From Desulfobacteraceae bacterium (lineage in GTDB: Bacteria > Desulfobacterota > Desulfobacteria > Desulfobacterales > ETH-SRB1): a DNA stretch of 54,564 bases. The notes beneath the pieces are model-generated. The model did no database searches and was not told the origin of the DNA. It saw nothing but the letters and a program-made list of their open reading frames with translations. Location of the stretch: assembly GCA_030638305.1 (NCBI GenBank), contig DAOWEW010000060.1:1-54564 (forward strand). The letters are read 5' to 3'. Each line of letters begins with the position of its first letter. The first letter of the stretch is position 1. Of this stretch, positions 17,201 through 25,343 are shown one piece after another. Made by a program: the position numbers and the translations under genes.

Positions 17201-20200
17201 TGCAATACAGTGATAATCAGGAAATTAGTCGTGCTTTTGCTACGCACCGGTCACTCTGGCATGTTTCCATCGGTGATTACATGGAATCAAGCTGGGACCA
17301 CTTATTTAATTATGACACCATTGAGCGAACCTATCAATTCTTTACGAATAATGTGGTTGGCAGAGGGGCTTTACCAAGCCTGAGAGTAGGCACACAACCA
17401 TACGGCATACTGCCCACAACCGCATTTTCAAAATTGCGTTTTCATAACACCTTTGATGAAAACAATCTGCCGACTCTGACAAGGCAACAAGTCGAATCAC
17501 CAAACGCTGCGACTCATGCTAAATTACAGTTACGCTACGATATACGCTTAAAACAACTGTTACTTCGCGCTAAAAATGTCTGGGAATCTTTACACGAGCG
17601 AAAAGTCAAACATGCCTACAATGTGCCGACAGATGCGGATGAAGGCGATCAAAACACACTGCCTACACCGCAACAACATTTTATAGAAATGCTTGGATTA
17701 CAGGCCTCATCCGTTGAATATTTCTTTCGTTACGGTATTAATATCGCCTATCGCGGAAATGACCCGGAAAATGCTGCTTTTTCGTTTAATTTCAAAGATG
17801 TTGAACATGGTCCATCTTTTGTTCGCACATTCTTCAATGATATTGTCAATGAAAGCTATTTCTATAAATCCTTTGATTTTTTGGACGAACAATATCCAAA
17901 TCCCGACCCGGACCGACAATTAGCCAACAAATCCAACCGCATACTTGATCAGTTTCAAGATTCCCGTGTGTTCAAGTCGCGTTATATTGATAAATATACC
18001 GAAATCAATGGGCACATTATTGATACACAGGCGCTTTCAGATACTAACTCCTTGGAAAAAAACATTAAAATAAACAACAAGGATATGAGTTACATTGAAT
18101 GGCTGCTGGATGGCGCAGATAATCTTTACGATATATTGGAACGTAATGACTTTAGTAAGCTGCCTTCTAATTCGGTATTGTTTATGTTGTTGCGACAATC
18201 ACTGTTGTTAGCGTTTCGAGAAGCGGCCATGAATATTATGCAGAACGAAGGTTTTTTTGATGAGCCGTTCCGCCGAACAATTGGTGATAGTAACTATTAT
18301 CGTCTTTTCAACACGCGGCTGAAACAATTTGTATATACCAGTAAATGGACTTTCCTTTTTAGAGACCCTAAAACATTCAATGGATTAAAAGGGATCAATT
18401 TCTCGAAAAATGAGGATGGGTCCAATAATCGCCTGTATGCGCATCTAAATAATGGTGATCGGTCTTTGGCTGATTTTGTACTTAACAAAAGAAATCTTTT
18501 TAACACCTATCCAAACAGAAACCAGCTTCAAAAATACATCAATCGTGTCGAAGATATTCGAAGCGCAATCGCTGTCCTTGACACAATTCCAACAAAAGCT
18601 CTAAGCCAGTTGCTATCGGAACATATTGATGTCAGTAGTTATCGACTGGATGCATGGTTACTGGGTTTATGTCACAAGCGATTACAAGAGCAACGCAATA
18701 ACGGTCAAGAAAAAGGTATCTACCTGGGCGCCTATGGTTGGCTTGAGGATCTTCGTCCAGGAGGTGCTCGTGAAGAAGCGCCAAATATCCCGACAGAACT
18801 GATTCCTGATGATCGTACTCCTGTATATACGGATGCTGACAACGAAGGTTACATTCATGCACCTTCGATCAATCAGGCCATCAGTGCTGCAGTACTGCGC
18901 AGTGGTTATACTGCCAGTAGAGAAGCCATCGGTGATCTCGACAACCAGATGGCCGTCAACTTGTCATCACGCCGCGTTCGGATGGGCCTGAAACTAGTCG
19001 AAGGTGTCAGCAACGGCCTCTCCCTGGGCGCGATACTGGGATTTCAGTTTGAACGTAATCTGCATGAAAGTTATAAAATTGTTGAGCTTGACCGCTTTAT
19101 TTACCGTTTCCGTGAATTATTTCCACTGGTGGTACCGATAGAAATCACTACCCAAGAGGCAGAGCCAAACCCCAAGGTCAATGTGGTTGATGGTTACTCA
19201 CTTCTGGAAAAAGTGGATGATCACATTGACAGCCTTCAAGGTGTAAATACCGATAATTCAATTTATGACGTCCTAACCGAAAATAATTTTGCCAATTGCC
19301 CGGTGTTTATCAAATCTATTGTTGATAGCAATCTGCAGCCTGGCGATGACCGCGATTTAATTATACGTTCGATTATTCGTGAAATTGATCGCATTGGTGA
19401 TGCCTTGGATGCCCTCGGAGACCTTACGATCTCAGAAAGCGTGTACCAAATTGTCCAAGGCAATCATGTTCGCGCAGCCGCGGTGGTTGAAGCCCTGGCC
19501 TCAGGAAAAGCACCGCCCGAACTTCAGTTTATCAATACGCCCCGTACGGGTGTTGTGGTCACGCATCGTGTCATATTAAACTTCGAACCACGTATCGCGA
19601 CCTCATCTGCCCCTGCTGGTTGGCCAAGCACACTAACACAAAAAGCGAAAGCCGAGCCATCACTCAACAATTGGCTGGCGAGTATGTTCGGACCGGCAAA
19701 CCGGATTCTCTGTGTTGCTTACAATGCAACACAAGCTCCTGATCTTCCCTTAGAAATTTCCATTGATGAACTTGGACTACATCCGATTGATCTGGTTTAT
19801 TTACTGGGCTTTAACGCAGAACAAGGTAGCAGCGAACTGGAGAACCGATTAGCATGGCACATACGTAGTAAACATTCATTTTCACCAAACGACACACTGA
19901 AGCTCAGTTTTTCTGAGCGACCCGGTCATTGGTCGCTTGATATTAAAACCATCTATGAACTCAGCCCTTTGATCAAACACCTGAAAATCATGTTGACGGA
20001 TGTAAAATATGTCGATGCCTTAGATATCATGCTTCCTGATGATGAACCTGCGCTGGATAATCCGGAAAACCTGTTCCCTGAAGACCTGAGAACACGCGTC
20101 ACGGCCACAGAAACAGACTTCCGTAATACACTTAACGATATTCAGCAATTTCTTGATGCGAATTTCAGCGTTGTGAATGATGACACAACTGTTTCTGTGC

Positions 20201-21210
20201 CGGATCAAAATACCATACGAGATCATTTATTTAATTTGGCCGCTTTTGGCATTCCAAATAGTATACCCACGCCGGTTATGGACCCTAAGCAAAATATTGG
20301 CCGAGAATTTTTAAAATACCTTATAACGAATAATCAATCTGCACAAAAAAGACTAAAGGCATTTGACCTTAAGAAAAACAAACTTGCCGAAATTACCAAA
20401 ACCAGGCAAATAACCGACACCTTAATTGAAATGGGTCGTATCTTGCTTGGTAAAGCCATGGTATTACTGCCGCATTATCAACCAAAAAACAAGGCTGATA
20501 TTATTCAACAGATAAACTTACCGGTTGACAGCAACCTTACCCGTCACCGCACAGATCCACATGTTCTCACTGACTGGTTACAGGATCTGTCAAACATACG
20601 CCCTGGGCTATATGCGATGGATATGAGTTCGATGCTGGTACAAAATTTCAACCAGCACTTTCCTGACTTTCAGCCCGTTCAGTTTCCTTATGCAGATAAC
20701 GACTATTGGTTAGGGCTGGAATACCCGGCAGATGAATTCAAACCAGAGGGAGACTACCTGTCCTTAGCACTCTTTGATCATGGACAACTCACCAGCAACG
20801 GTAATAGAAAAGTAGGAATCATTGTCGATGAATGGACTGAAATCATCCCACACAAGGAAGAAGTCACCGGAATTGTGTACCACTATGATCAACCCGATGC
20901 GCAGGCTCCACAAAGCCTGTTGCTGGCTGTTAGTCCTGACACCGAAACGAAATGGAACTGGAATAACCTCGTCCATATCTTGAACGAAACCCTGGATCTG
21001 GCAAAAATACGGGCCGTTGAACCGGACCATCTGGATGATAGTATTTTTGCACAGATTCTACCGTCGATTGCCAGCGAAGTCGCCCCACCACAGGCACGAG
21101 AATATGATGATGATGATGACAGTGTCACGGACAAACCATTCAGGAACCCACTCGGCACACAGGTCGTCATGGATTTTGTCGATAACCTGCCCGGTGATGA
21201 TGGAAATTAA
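14233..21210 (+). CDS. Giant conserved hypothetical protein with long coiled-coil insert, 2325 aa
   Basis: Function unknown; the largest gene of the operon. The N-terminus has FLLLPIRIEARF (about 30-41). About 50-545 is Lys/Glu/Asn/Gln-rich helix of coiled-coil character. Then come LWLRIFPDDIHIQTHEQNLT (about 562-581) and GSHDSQRAAWIANLCDPRSL (about 614-633), and a second helical stretch (about 640-760). Further conserved blocks are SLRVGTQPYGILPT (about 1049), YGWLEDLRP (about 1500), GYIHAPSINQAISAAVLRSG (about 1539), VSNGLSLGAILGFQFERNLH (about 1592) and VDEWTEIIPHKEEVTGIVYH with APQSLLLAVSPD to ETLDLAKIRAV (about 2198-2262), then an acidic tail with six Asp. I recognise several blocks from uncharacterised giant proteins elsewhere. 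No signal peptide, membrane helix or nucleotide-binding motif is visible. The start is supported by ATGA coupling to a short leader ORF. Confidence 0.75.
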   Translation: MTENITASYVSSELETIRQTAAGKKSNIPFLLLPIRIEARFMKVDKPISSTSEGQLERLLGGLGALQVEFLKPIPHSSLNQIRTQISNVSGDLKQVQKYASAITEVTRKQKTWLVTLSNELKTASQLFINSLNRPELRILRTQLTNKRNNLTESIDAINAVQDPVFVPVNKFLAKFKKTEKKLHNINNGKLPYTNPTNKKDLYGYIEKMVAELENLYKPHDNRIASIRRIKNNQLTRLMELHRKIQQEVLRLPDTIKSVHNDTAWKKFTKRNETQLQGKLTLGCQYFETTILPKLSHLAKIKHIDSDTLFYSSVRTLIDVGRLNSEKVSSNIKDVRKSRKKIKEKINAIRKMGEQIVEATPKQVEVIQDLWKKVDSSVNSYDKKINAANISNTSHAFSFKSTVGYLNGSSLSIRNSLYKSTEKETMILSSRDFADALEIFNQANTKAAQINSFLSDRNNTQINTEQLKVELTKLSNLFRVSARKRLPIADQSYQNTKKLIGNLNQKIERLNFHTDPDIKKKIDAIQSSIDLGAVVVDKPKNGNGLEDLAIQIALPTQQVNELWLRIFPDDIHIQTHEQNLTPDEIKDGQRFWLSWWAASNDHEYELAAWKALVGSHDSQRAAWIANLCDPRSLPANKNALNEKPSVNILKIIDKIQATNKLLEKISVDMTAPAILTGIDTALIHKHIKSIQTLLDKITFEQANFIQQAYSQLRILESKLLIIETRLNASTVDELHPHSNAIANIRLIFTTYEKVQKRFRKIEPLDINHFLDRFDKPLSFPHVRLKKQDWTIAPHTQALPDRIAILTINDGVYKHIAIGNPIPEELIVGLNPQNFDFENENDNPFQIDSKGNLQVDEGMRWMVNFDDAVKKGMGLKIPLTDEEAEQGFDRVLAIGINDSTHNTDKQTLESLFHNHHYAPDGMSFLSVGTPTNNTEKRASGYNSIEDDPEESFRVEMGSELFDADENDQLKIADGKRLAYALGIDPSVFQHLQYSDNQEISRAFATHRSLWHVSIGDYMESSWDHLFNYDTIERTYQFFTNNVVGRGALPSLRVGTQPYGILPTTAFSKLRFHNTFDENNLPTLTRQQVESPNAATHAKLQLRYDIRLKQLLLRAKNVWESLHERKVKHAYNVPTDADEGDQNTLPTPQQHFIEMLGLQASSVEYFFRYGINIAYRGNDPENAAFSFNFKDVEHGPSFVRTFFNDIVNESYFYKSFDFLDEQYPNPDPDRQLANKSNRILDQFQDSRVFKSRYIDKYTEINGHIIDTQALSDTNSLEKNIKINNKDMSYIEWLLDGADNLYDILERNDFSKLPSNSVLFMLLRQSLLLAFREAAMNIMQNEGFFDEPFRRTIGDSNYYRLFNTRLKQFVYTSKWTFLFRDPKTFNGLKGINFSKNEDGSNNRLYAHLNNGDRSLADFVLNKRNLFNTYPNRNQLQKYINRVEDIRSAIAVLDTIPTKALSQLLSEHIDVSSYRLDAWLLGLCHKRLQEQRNNGQEKGIYLGAYGWLEDLRPGGAREEAPNIPTELIPDDRTPVYTDADNEGYIHAPSINQAISAAVLRSGYTASREAIGDLDNQMAVNLSSRRVRMGLKLVEGVSNGLSLGAILGFQFERNLHESYKIVELDRFIYRFRELFPLVVPIEITTQEAEPNPKVNVVDGYSLLEKVDDHIDSLQGVNTDNSIYDVLTENNFANCPVFIKSIVDSNLQPGDDRDLIIRSIIREIDRIGDALDALGDLTISESVYQIVQGNHVRAAAVVEALASGKAPPELQFINTPRTGVVVTHRVILNFEPRIATSSAPAGWPSTLTQKAKAEPSLNNWLASMFGPANRILCVAYNATQAPDLPLEISIDELGLHPIDLVYLLGFNAEQGSSELENRLAWHIRSKHSFSPNDTLKLSFSERPGHWSLDIKTIYELSPLIKHLKIMLTDVKYVDALDIMLPDDEPALDNPENLFPEDLRTRVTATETDFRNTLNDIQQFLDANFSVVNDDTTVSVPDQNTIRDHLFNLAAFGIPNSIPTPVMDPKQNIGREFLKYLITNNQSAQKRLKAFDLKKNKLAEITKTRQITDTLIEMGRILLGKAMVLLPHYQPKNKADIIQQINLPVDSNLTRHRTDPHVLTDWLQDLSNIRPGLYAMDMSSMLVQNFNQHFPDFQPVQFPYADNDYWLGLEYPADEFKPEGDYLSLALFDHGQLTSNGNRKVGIIVDEWTEIIPHKEEVTGIVYHYDQPDAQAPQSLLLAVSPDTETKWNWNNLVHILNETLDLAKIRAVEPDHLDDSIFAQILPSIASEVAPPQAREYDDDDDSVTDKPFRNPLGTQVVMDFVDNLPGDDGN

Positions 21211-21237
21211 TATGCAGTTTTATAGCACAGGGATAAT

Positions 21238-21243
21238 AAGGAG
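21238..21243 (+). promoter_or_regulatory. Ribosome-binding site of the 648-aa gene
   Basis: AAGGAG lies 8 bases before the ATG at 21252. It is the only well-spaced Shine-Dalgarno among the five large genes and confirms this start. Confidence 0.7.
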
Positions 21244-21251
21244 TACACTTA

Positions 21252-23198
21252 ATGCCAACAAGATTCGATTATAATAGCTGCGAACCCTTCCGAGCCTGGA
21301 ACCGAATCGAACCCCGTGTACGCAAAGAAAAATTTGATCGTGTTCTGCAAAACGAGGTCCATGACGCGCTGTGGATGTTAACTCGCCAGTGGCAGTTTGG
21401 TGAATTCAAAGGTGAGGACACCGGTTCTGCCATTTTTGCAAAGACCTTATTAAAAACAAGCCGCTTGACCCGATTCAAGCCACTGAATCAACCGGCACAG
21501 GATTACCATGATCATATTCCTCTCGAAACACTGGTTGAAAGTGAACCACAGCAATACGATTTTCGAGTCCGACTACAAACAGGAAGAAGATTCCTGAACA
21601 TACTAAATGACCTGGGAACTGAATTTAATGTTATAGCCGGTGCCAGACCACTGTTTTCATATACAGACTATCAAGCGAAACTGGTCGAACTATTCAGCTT
21701 TACATTACCACAAGACCCAACGCCGACGGCTGCCAAGAATGATCACAATAAAGACATCCAAACCGGTAAGTTGCTAACCAACCACGCCCTACATCCATTT
21801 ACGGCCGCACTGCAGGGCCGTTCGATTGATGGCATATTGCTTTACCTCGCTATCAAGGATGACTCAGCTACCGCCATTAACTGGAAGTTACATGCCAGCC
21901 ATGAAGACCTGCTTTTAAATGCTGCCAACCGTTACAAAGGCTGGATACAAAGCAAATTTGCTGAAGCAATCAGTCAGAAAAGTAGCTGGAACCCTTCACA
22001 GCTTGAGTACCAGTTCGCCTGCGCTGCACCCAAGCATGATGGCGGCAACATCGCCCTTCTTGCAGATGAGTACTATCATGGACGCCTTGACTGGTATGCT
22101 TTCGATTGTGATTTGGAACCAAAAGACGCCGGCCTGATGCACACGATTCCAACACGACGTGAAAAAGCCTTACACCAGGAAATAATCACTATGATACCAA
22201 CACCTGCGTCATATTCAGGCATGCCAAATGATCGCTGGTGGGAGTTTGAGGATGGTGCGGTTGACCTGGGTAATATTTCAGCAGACACAACCGATCTGGC
22301 AAAAGTAATATTGTCAGAATTTGCACTGATTTATGGCAATGACTGGTTTGTTCTACCCTACCCAATTGCAGTCGGTAGCCTATGTGATATTGCAGGCATA
22401 ATTATTACCGATGTATTCGGTCAAAAAACACTTATTGAATCAGCCACCCAGGGACAATCCGATGACTGGGAAAGTTGGGGCTTATTTAACCTGAGTGCAA
22501 AAGCACAAGCTAATCAACAATCACGCAAATCATCGACCGGTTTATTCCTACCTCCGGCTGTGAGTAAAGTGCATGAGAGCGAGGCCATTGAAGAAGTACT
22601 TTTTGTACGTGATGAAATGGCTAACCTGACATGGGGTATAGAAACAAAAGTACCCGACCTTTTGAGTAGAAGTATGGATGGGCACATTGCCGCTAGTGAA
22701 TTAAATAATTACTGGCTGACACTACAAGGTATTGATTTGGATGCTGAGCCGGTAATAGATGAAAATGCAATCTATAAATACACCTTGGGCAATACCATTC
22801 CTGAGAACTGGATTCCGTTCACTGCCATTCACAAAAAAGACGGACAAAACCGTGCTGTCAGATTACAACGGGCCTCTATGCCACGACTGTATTTCGAAGA
22901 TTTCCAGGCGATACGACCACGTACCGACATCCTGCGTTATGGCCTTCGAAATAACGCTGATCTTGAGCTTTCTCCTTTTGTAAACCCGGATAGAGAGACA
23001 CAGAAAAGCCCCTATTACATCAATGAAGAAGAAATACCACGCTCCGGCTTAAAACTGACATCCACATTTCAACGAACTCGATGGTATAACGGTAAAACGT
23101 ATTCCTGGTATGGACGGCGCAAAACATTGGGGCGTGGTGAAGGATCCAGTGGACTGGCTTTTGATATTTTAGAAATGGCAAAAAAAAACAAACCATAG
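21252..23198 (+). CDS. Conserved hypothetical protein with WMLTRQWQFGEFKGED motif, 648 aa, last gene of the operon
   Basis: Function unknown. The N-terminal block WNRIEPRVRKEKFDRVLQNE (16-35) followed by LWMLTRQWQFGEFKGEDTGS (40-59) is one I recognise from uncharacterised bacterial proteins that occur with giant partners like the 1106- and 2325-aa proteins here. A second conserved region, DRWWEFEDGAVDLGNI to EFALIYGNDWFVLPYP (about 318-375), lies mid-protein, and the C-terminus is Arg/Tyr-rich (RTRWYNGKTYSWYGRRKTLG). No signal peptide, membrane helix or catalytic motif can be assigned. It starts 41 bases after the 2325-aa gene and is the final gene; no clear rho-independent terminator follows. 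Next is the convergent ribosomal operon. Confidence 0.75.
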   Translation: MPTRFDYNSCEPFRAWNRIEPRVRKEKFDRVLQNEVHDALWMLTRQWQFGEFKGEDTGSAIFAKTLLKTSRLTRFKPLNQPAQDYHDHIPLETLVESEPQQYDFRVRLQTGRRFLNILNDLGTEFNVIAGARPLFSYTDYQAKLVELFSFTLPQDPTPTAAKNDHNKDIQTGKLLTNHALHPFTAALQGRSIDGILLYLAIKDDSATAINWKLHASHEDLLLNAANRYKGWIQSKFAEAISQKSSWNPSQLEYQFACAAPKHDGGNIALLADEYYHGRLDWYAFDCDLEPKDAGLMHTIPTRREKALHQEIITMIPTPASYSGMPNDRWWEFEDGAVDLGNISADTTDLAKVILSEFALIYGNDWFVLPYPIAVGSLCDIAGIIITDVFGQKTLIESATQGQSDDWESWGLFNLSAKAQANQQSRKSSTGLFLPPAVSKVHESEAIEEVLFVRDEMANLTWGIETKVPDLLSRSMDGHIAASELNNYWLTLQGIDLDAEPVIDENAIYKYTLGNTIPENWIPFTAIHKKDGQNRAVRLQRASMPRLYFEDFQAIRPRTDILRYGLRNNADLELSPFVNPDRETQKSPYYINEEEIPRSGLKLTSTFQRTRWYNGKTYSWYGRRKTLGRGEGSSGLAFDILEMAKKNKP

Positions 23199-23394
23199 TT
23201 TAGCATGGCTAACACAAAACGGCACATAATAAAATATTTTTGAGTTACCCCCAAGATTTTGATTGACTTTATATTATGTTTAGTCATATGATCATTCTGC
23301 GAGCGTATTGTAGAGTCAAGATTGGATTTTAACCAACAAAGTAAGCACCAAAGAGAAAGATTTGACAGTTGTGACTCATAGTTATCAAGGTACA
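23199..23394. other. Spacer between the large operon and the convergent ribosomal operon
   Basis: I see no gene here. A weak promoter-like pair on the plus strand, TTGACT (23263-23268) and TATGAT (23287-23292) with an 18-base gap, would only transcribe towards the end of the ribosomal operon, so it is doubtful. TTAGC-ATG-GCTAA just after the stop is too short for a terminator. A minus-strand frame running back from 23395 lies antisense to the 648-aa gene and was discounted. Confidence 0.4.
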
Positions 23395-23517
23395 TTACTT
23401 ACGATGGTCTCCCGGCTTCTTCATTCGCCAGAGTGCGTTTGTTGTTCCGGCCCGAAGTGGTTCTAAGGCTTTGTCGGAAACGACAGTCCTCCTAATTTGG
23501 TTTAACTCTTTACTCAT
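23395..23517 (-). CDS. Possible small ORF downstream of rplQ, 40 aa
   Basis: A 40-codon frame beginning MSKELNQIRRTVVSDKALEP and ending RMKKPGDHRK starts directly after the rplQ terminator, on the same strand. The sequence looks like a coherent basic peptide, and an AGGAGG occurs inside it (about 10 codons in) but not before the start. TATAAT overlaps the ATG region, so transcription could begin there and use a later start. I recognise no family; a remnant of an interrupted gene is equally likely. Confidence 0.3.
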   Translation of the reverse strand: MSKELNQIRRTVVSDKALEPLRAGTTNALWRMKKPGDHRK

Positions 23518-23523
23518 TATAAC

Positions 23524-23563
23524 AAAGAAAAAAAAGCCCTGTATATCAAAACAAGGCTTTTTT
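23524..23563 (-). terminator. Rho-independent terminator of the ribosomal/rpoA operon
   Basis: On the minus strand an A-run leads into AAAGCCTTG, a 10-base loop and CAGGGCTTT (one G-U pair), followed by a run of eight T. It lies 23 bases beyond the rplQ stop. The A-run on the other side could make it partly bidirectional. Confidence 0.85.
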
Positions 23564-23585
23564 CAATTTAGGTTAAAGAACCTTA

Positions 23586-24191
23586 CTATTTCTCAGGTTC
23601 GGTTTTTTCTATATCATCTTCAGTTTTATCTTTTTCAGTTTCAGTTATAATTTCTTTTAATTCTGCTGCCAACTCCATTTCATCTGACTTCTTGCTTGTA
23701 TCTTCTTCTTGCTTGATAGGCTGTTCTTCTTTTTTCTCAGATTTGCTCTTCTCTACTGCAACCTCTGCAACCTGTTTCTTTTTAACAACAGTAACTTTTT
23801 TGTCCTTTGTTTTCTTCTTTTTACTTTTTTCCTCTTCCGGAGTAACAAGTTCGATCATAGAAACAAGCGCAGCATCTCCAGGACGTCTTTTCAGCTTAAC
23901 AATCCTTGTATAGCCCCCTGCTATTGCACCAAAACGATCGTTAGCTTCACTAAACAGCTTGTGAACGACATCTTTCTCCCTTATTATTGAAAGCGCCTGG
24001 CGTCTGGCATGAAGGTCTCCCCGCTTTGCAAGAGTAATCAGATGGTCTGCCCATGGTCTTAATCCCTTTGCTTTTACATCAGTGGTACGGATACGTTCAT
24101 ATTTAAACAAAGAAGTAACCATGTTTTTGAACATGGCCTCTCTGTGACTACTGGTTCTATTTAATTTCAATCCAGCTTTTCGATGTCTCAT
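23586..24191 (-). CDS. rplQ: 50S ribosomal protein L17 with long charged C-terminal tail
   Basis: L17 is a large-subunit ribosomal protein near the peptide exit side. Residues 1-118 are a standard L17 ([20 protein letters not shown] at 1-20, [14 protein letters not shown] near the end). Residues 119-201 form an extra low-complexity tail of Lys, Glu and Thr that starts with a basic [11 protein letters not shown] run and ends acidic; E. coli L17 is about 127 residues. The ATG overlaps the rpoA stop by four bases (ATGA), so the two genes are translationally coupled. It is the last gene of the operon, followed by the terminator at 23524-23563. Confidence 0.95.
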   Translation of the reverse strand: MRHRKAGLKLNRTSSHREAMFKNMVTSLFKYERIRTTDVKAKGLRPWADHLITLAKRGDLHARRQALSIIREKDVVHKLFSEANDRFGAIAGGYTRIVKLKRRPGDAALVSMIELVTPEEEKSKKKKTKDKKVTVVKKKQVAEVAVEKSKSEKKEEQPIKQEEDTSKKSDEMELAAELKEIITETEKDKTEDDIEKTEPEK

Positions 24192-25219
24192 AGATCAGCT
24201 TGCTCCTCTTCATCTGTATCTTCCTCAGGAGGCACAAATCCATCAAGCCTCATACCGAGAGAAAGACCCATTTCACTTAAGACTTCCTTAATCTCATTCA
24301 AAGATTTTCTACCAAAGTTTTTTGTCTTAAGCATTTCTGCTTCGGTTTTACTTACTAACTGATAAAGCTTTAGTATATCGGCATTTTTGAGACAATTAGC
24401 ACTACGAACAGAAAGCTCAAGTTCCTCAACACTTCTGTAAAGGTTTTCATTAAACTGAGGCTCTCGCAACTCATCAGATTTCTTCTCGGCTTCCGGTTCA
24501 ATCTTTTCATCGAAATTAATAAAAACTGTTAATTGCTCTTTTAAAATTTTGGCGGCGTATGCAACAGCGTCTTCGGGGAGTATGCTTCCATCTGTCCACA
24601 CCTCCAAGGTGAGCTTGTCATAGTCAGTTTTCTGCCCTACCCTGGCATTCCCTACTACATAAGCTGCACGCTTAATCGGAGAAAATACCGCATCAATAGG
24701 TATTGTGCCTAAAGGTGCATCCTCATCCTTATTTGCTTCGGACAAAGAATATCCTTTCCCGACTTTAACGGTCATGGTCATATTTAACTTCGCCTTTCCG
24801 GAGAGAGTTGCAATATGTAAATCAGGATTAAAAACTTCGCATCTTCCATCATCACTGTTTATATCGCCGGCAGTTACTTCTCCTTCTCCTTCGGCATTAA
24901 TGTAAACTGTCTTTGGTTCAGCATAGGCTACTTTGAAGCGCACCTGTTTCAAGTTAAGAATAATCTCGGAAACATCCTCAAATACACCTGAAATAACGCT
25001 GAATTCATGCATTACAGTATCAAATTTGACCGCTACTATTGCAGAGCCATACAAAGAAGAAAGTATTATCCGCCTTAAAGAATTACCAATCGTTATGCCA
25101 AATCCTCTTTCAAGAGGCTCGCAAACAAACTTGCCATAAGTAGATTTGCTGGTTACCTGTACCTTTTCCGGCCTTATCATTTCTTGCCAGTTCATGTACA
25201 TAAGTTCATTTGACGACAT
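24188..25219 (-). CDS. rpoA: DNA-directed RNA polymerase alpha subunit
   Basis: This 343-residue protein nucleates RNA polymerase assembly and contacts activators and UP elements. The N-terminal dimerisation domain (about 1-235) includes [20 protein letters not shown] and the [20 protein letters not shown] block. The C-terminal domain (about 262-330) has [16 protein letters not shown] and [20 protein letters not shown] short acidic extension ends the protein. ATG with CCGGAG seven bases upstream. Its stop overlaps the rplQ start. A stem-loop and a palindrome sit in the 124-base leader after rpsD. Confidence 0.97.
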   Translation of the reverse strand: MSSNELMYMNWQEMIRPEKVQVTSKSTYGKFVCEPLERGFGITIGNSLRRIILSSLYGSAIVAVKFDTVMHEFSVISGVFEDVSEIILNLKQVRFKVAYAEPKTVYINAEGEGEVTAGDINSDDGRCEVFNPDLHIATLSGKAKLNMTMTVKVGKGYSLSEANKDEDAPLGTIPIDAVFSPIKRAAYVVGNARVGQKTDYDKLTLEVWTDGSILPEDAVAYAAKILKEQLTVFINFDEKIEPEAEKKSDELREPQFNENLYRSVEELELSVRSANCLKNADILKLYQLVSKTEAEMLKTKNFGRKSLNEIKEVLSEMGLSLGMRLDGFVPPEEDTDEEEQADL

Positions 25220-25242
25220 ATTTTATCTCCGGATTAAATTAG

Positions 25243-25257
25243 CGCACCTTCGGTGCG
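25243..25257. repeat. Stem-loop just upstream of rpoA
   Basis: CGCACC and GGTGCG pair over 6 bp around a 3-base loop, 8 bases before the CCGGAG site of rpoA (minus strand). It is GC-rich in an AT-rich leader and could affect rpoA translation or transcript stability; no T-run follows. Confidence 0.5.
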
Positions 25258-25264
25258 AGCTCTT

Positions 25265-25284
25265 AGCTGATAAGCTTAACAGCT
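25265..25284. repeat. AGCTGATAAGCTTAACAGCT near-palindrome between rpsD and rpoA
   Basis: A 20-bp palindrome with one mismatched pair, centred on an AAGCTT. A partial relative (TTAGCTGATAAG in the minus-strand reading) occurs in the rpsK-rpsD gap, so this may be a short dispersed motif. Confidence 0.45.
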
Positions 25285-25343
25285 ATGAACAATTCATTAT
25301 TATATATTACTGATGGTGTTAAACTTGATAGGGAACGTGTGTT

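Noticed and set aside
5549..23198. Contractile injection system or phage tail cluster
   Set aside because: No sheath, tube, baseplate, spike, LysM or AAA+ ATPase signature is visible in any of the five proteins.
5549..23198. Polyketide/non-ribosomal peptide megasynthase, given the protein sizes
   Set aside because: No ketosynthase, acyl carrier, adenylation or condensation motifs are present.
23263..23292. Plus-strand promoter in the spacer after the 648-aa gene
   Set aside because: The boxes fit loosely, but nothing on that strand lies downstream except antisense to the ribosomal operon; kept only as a remark.
23069..23395. 108-aa minus-strand ORF across the end of the 648-aa gene
   Set aside because: Most of it is antisense to the conserved C-terminus of the 648-aa protein; no family signal or good start.
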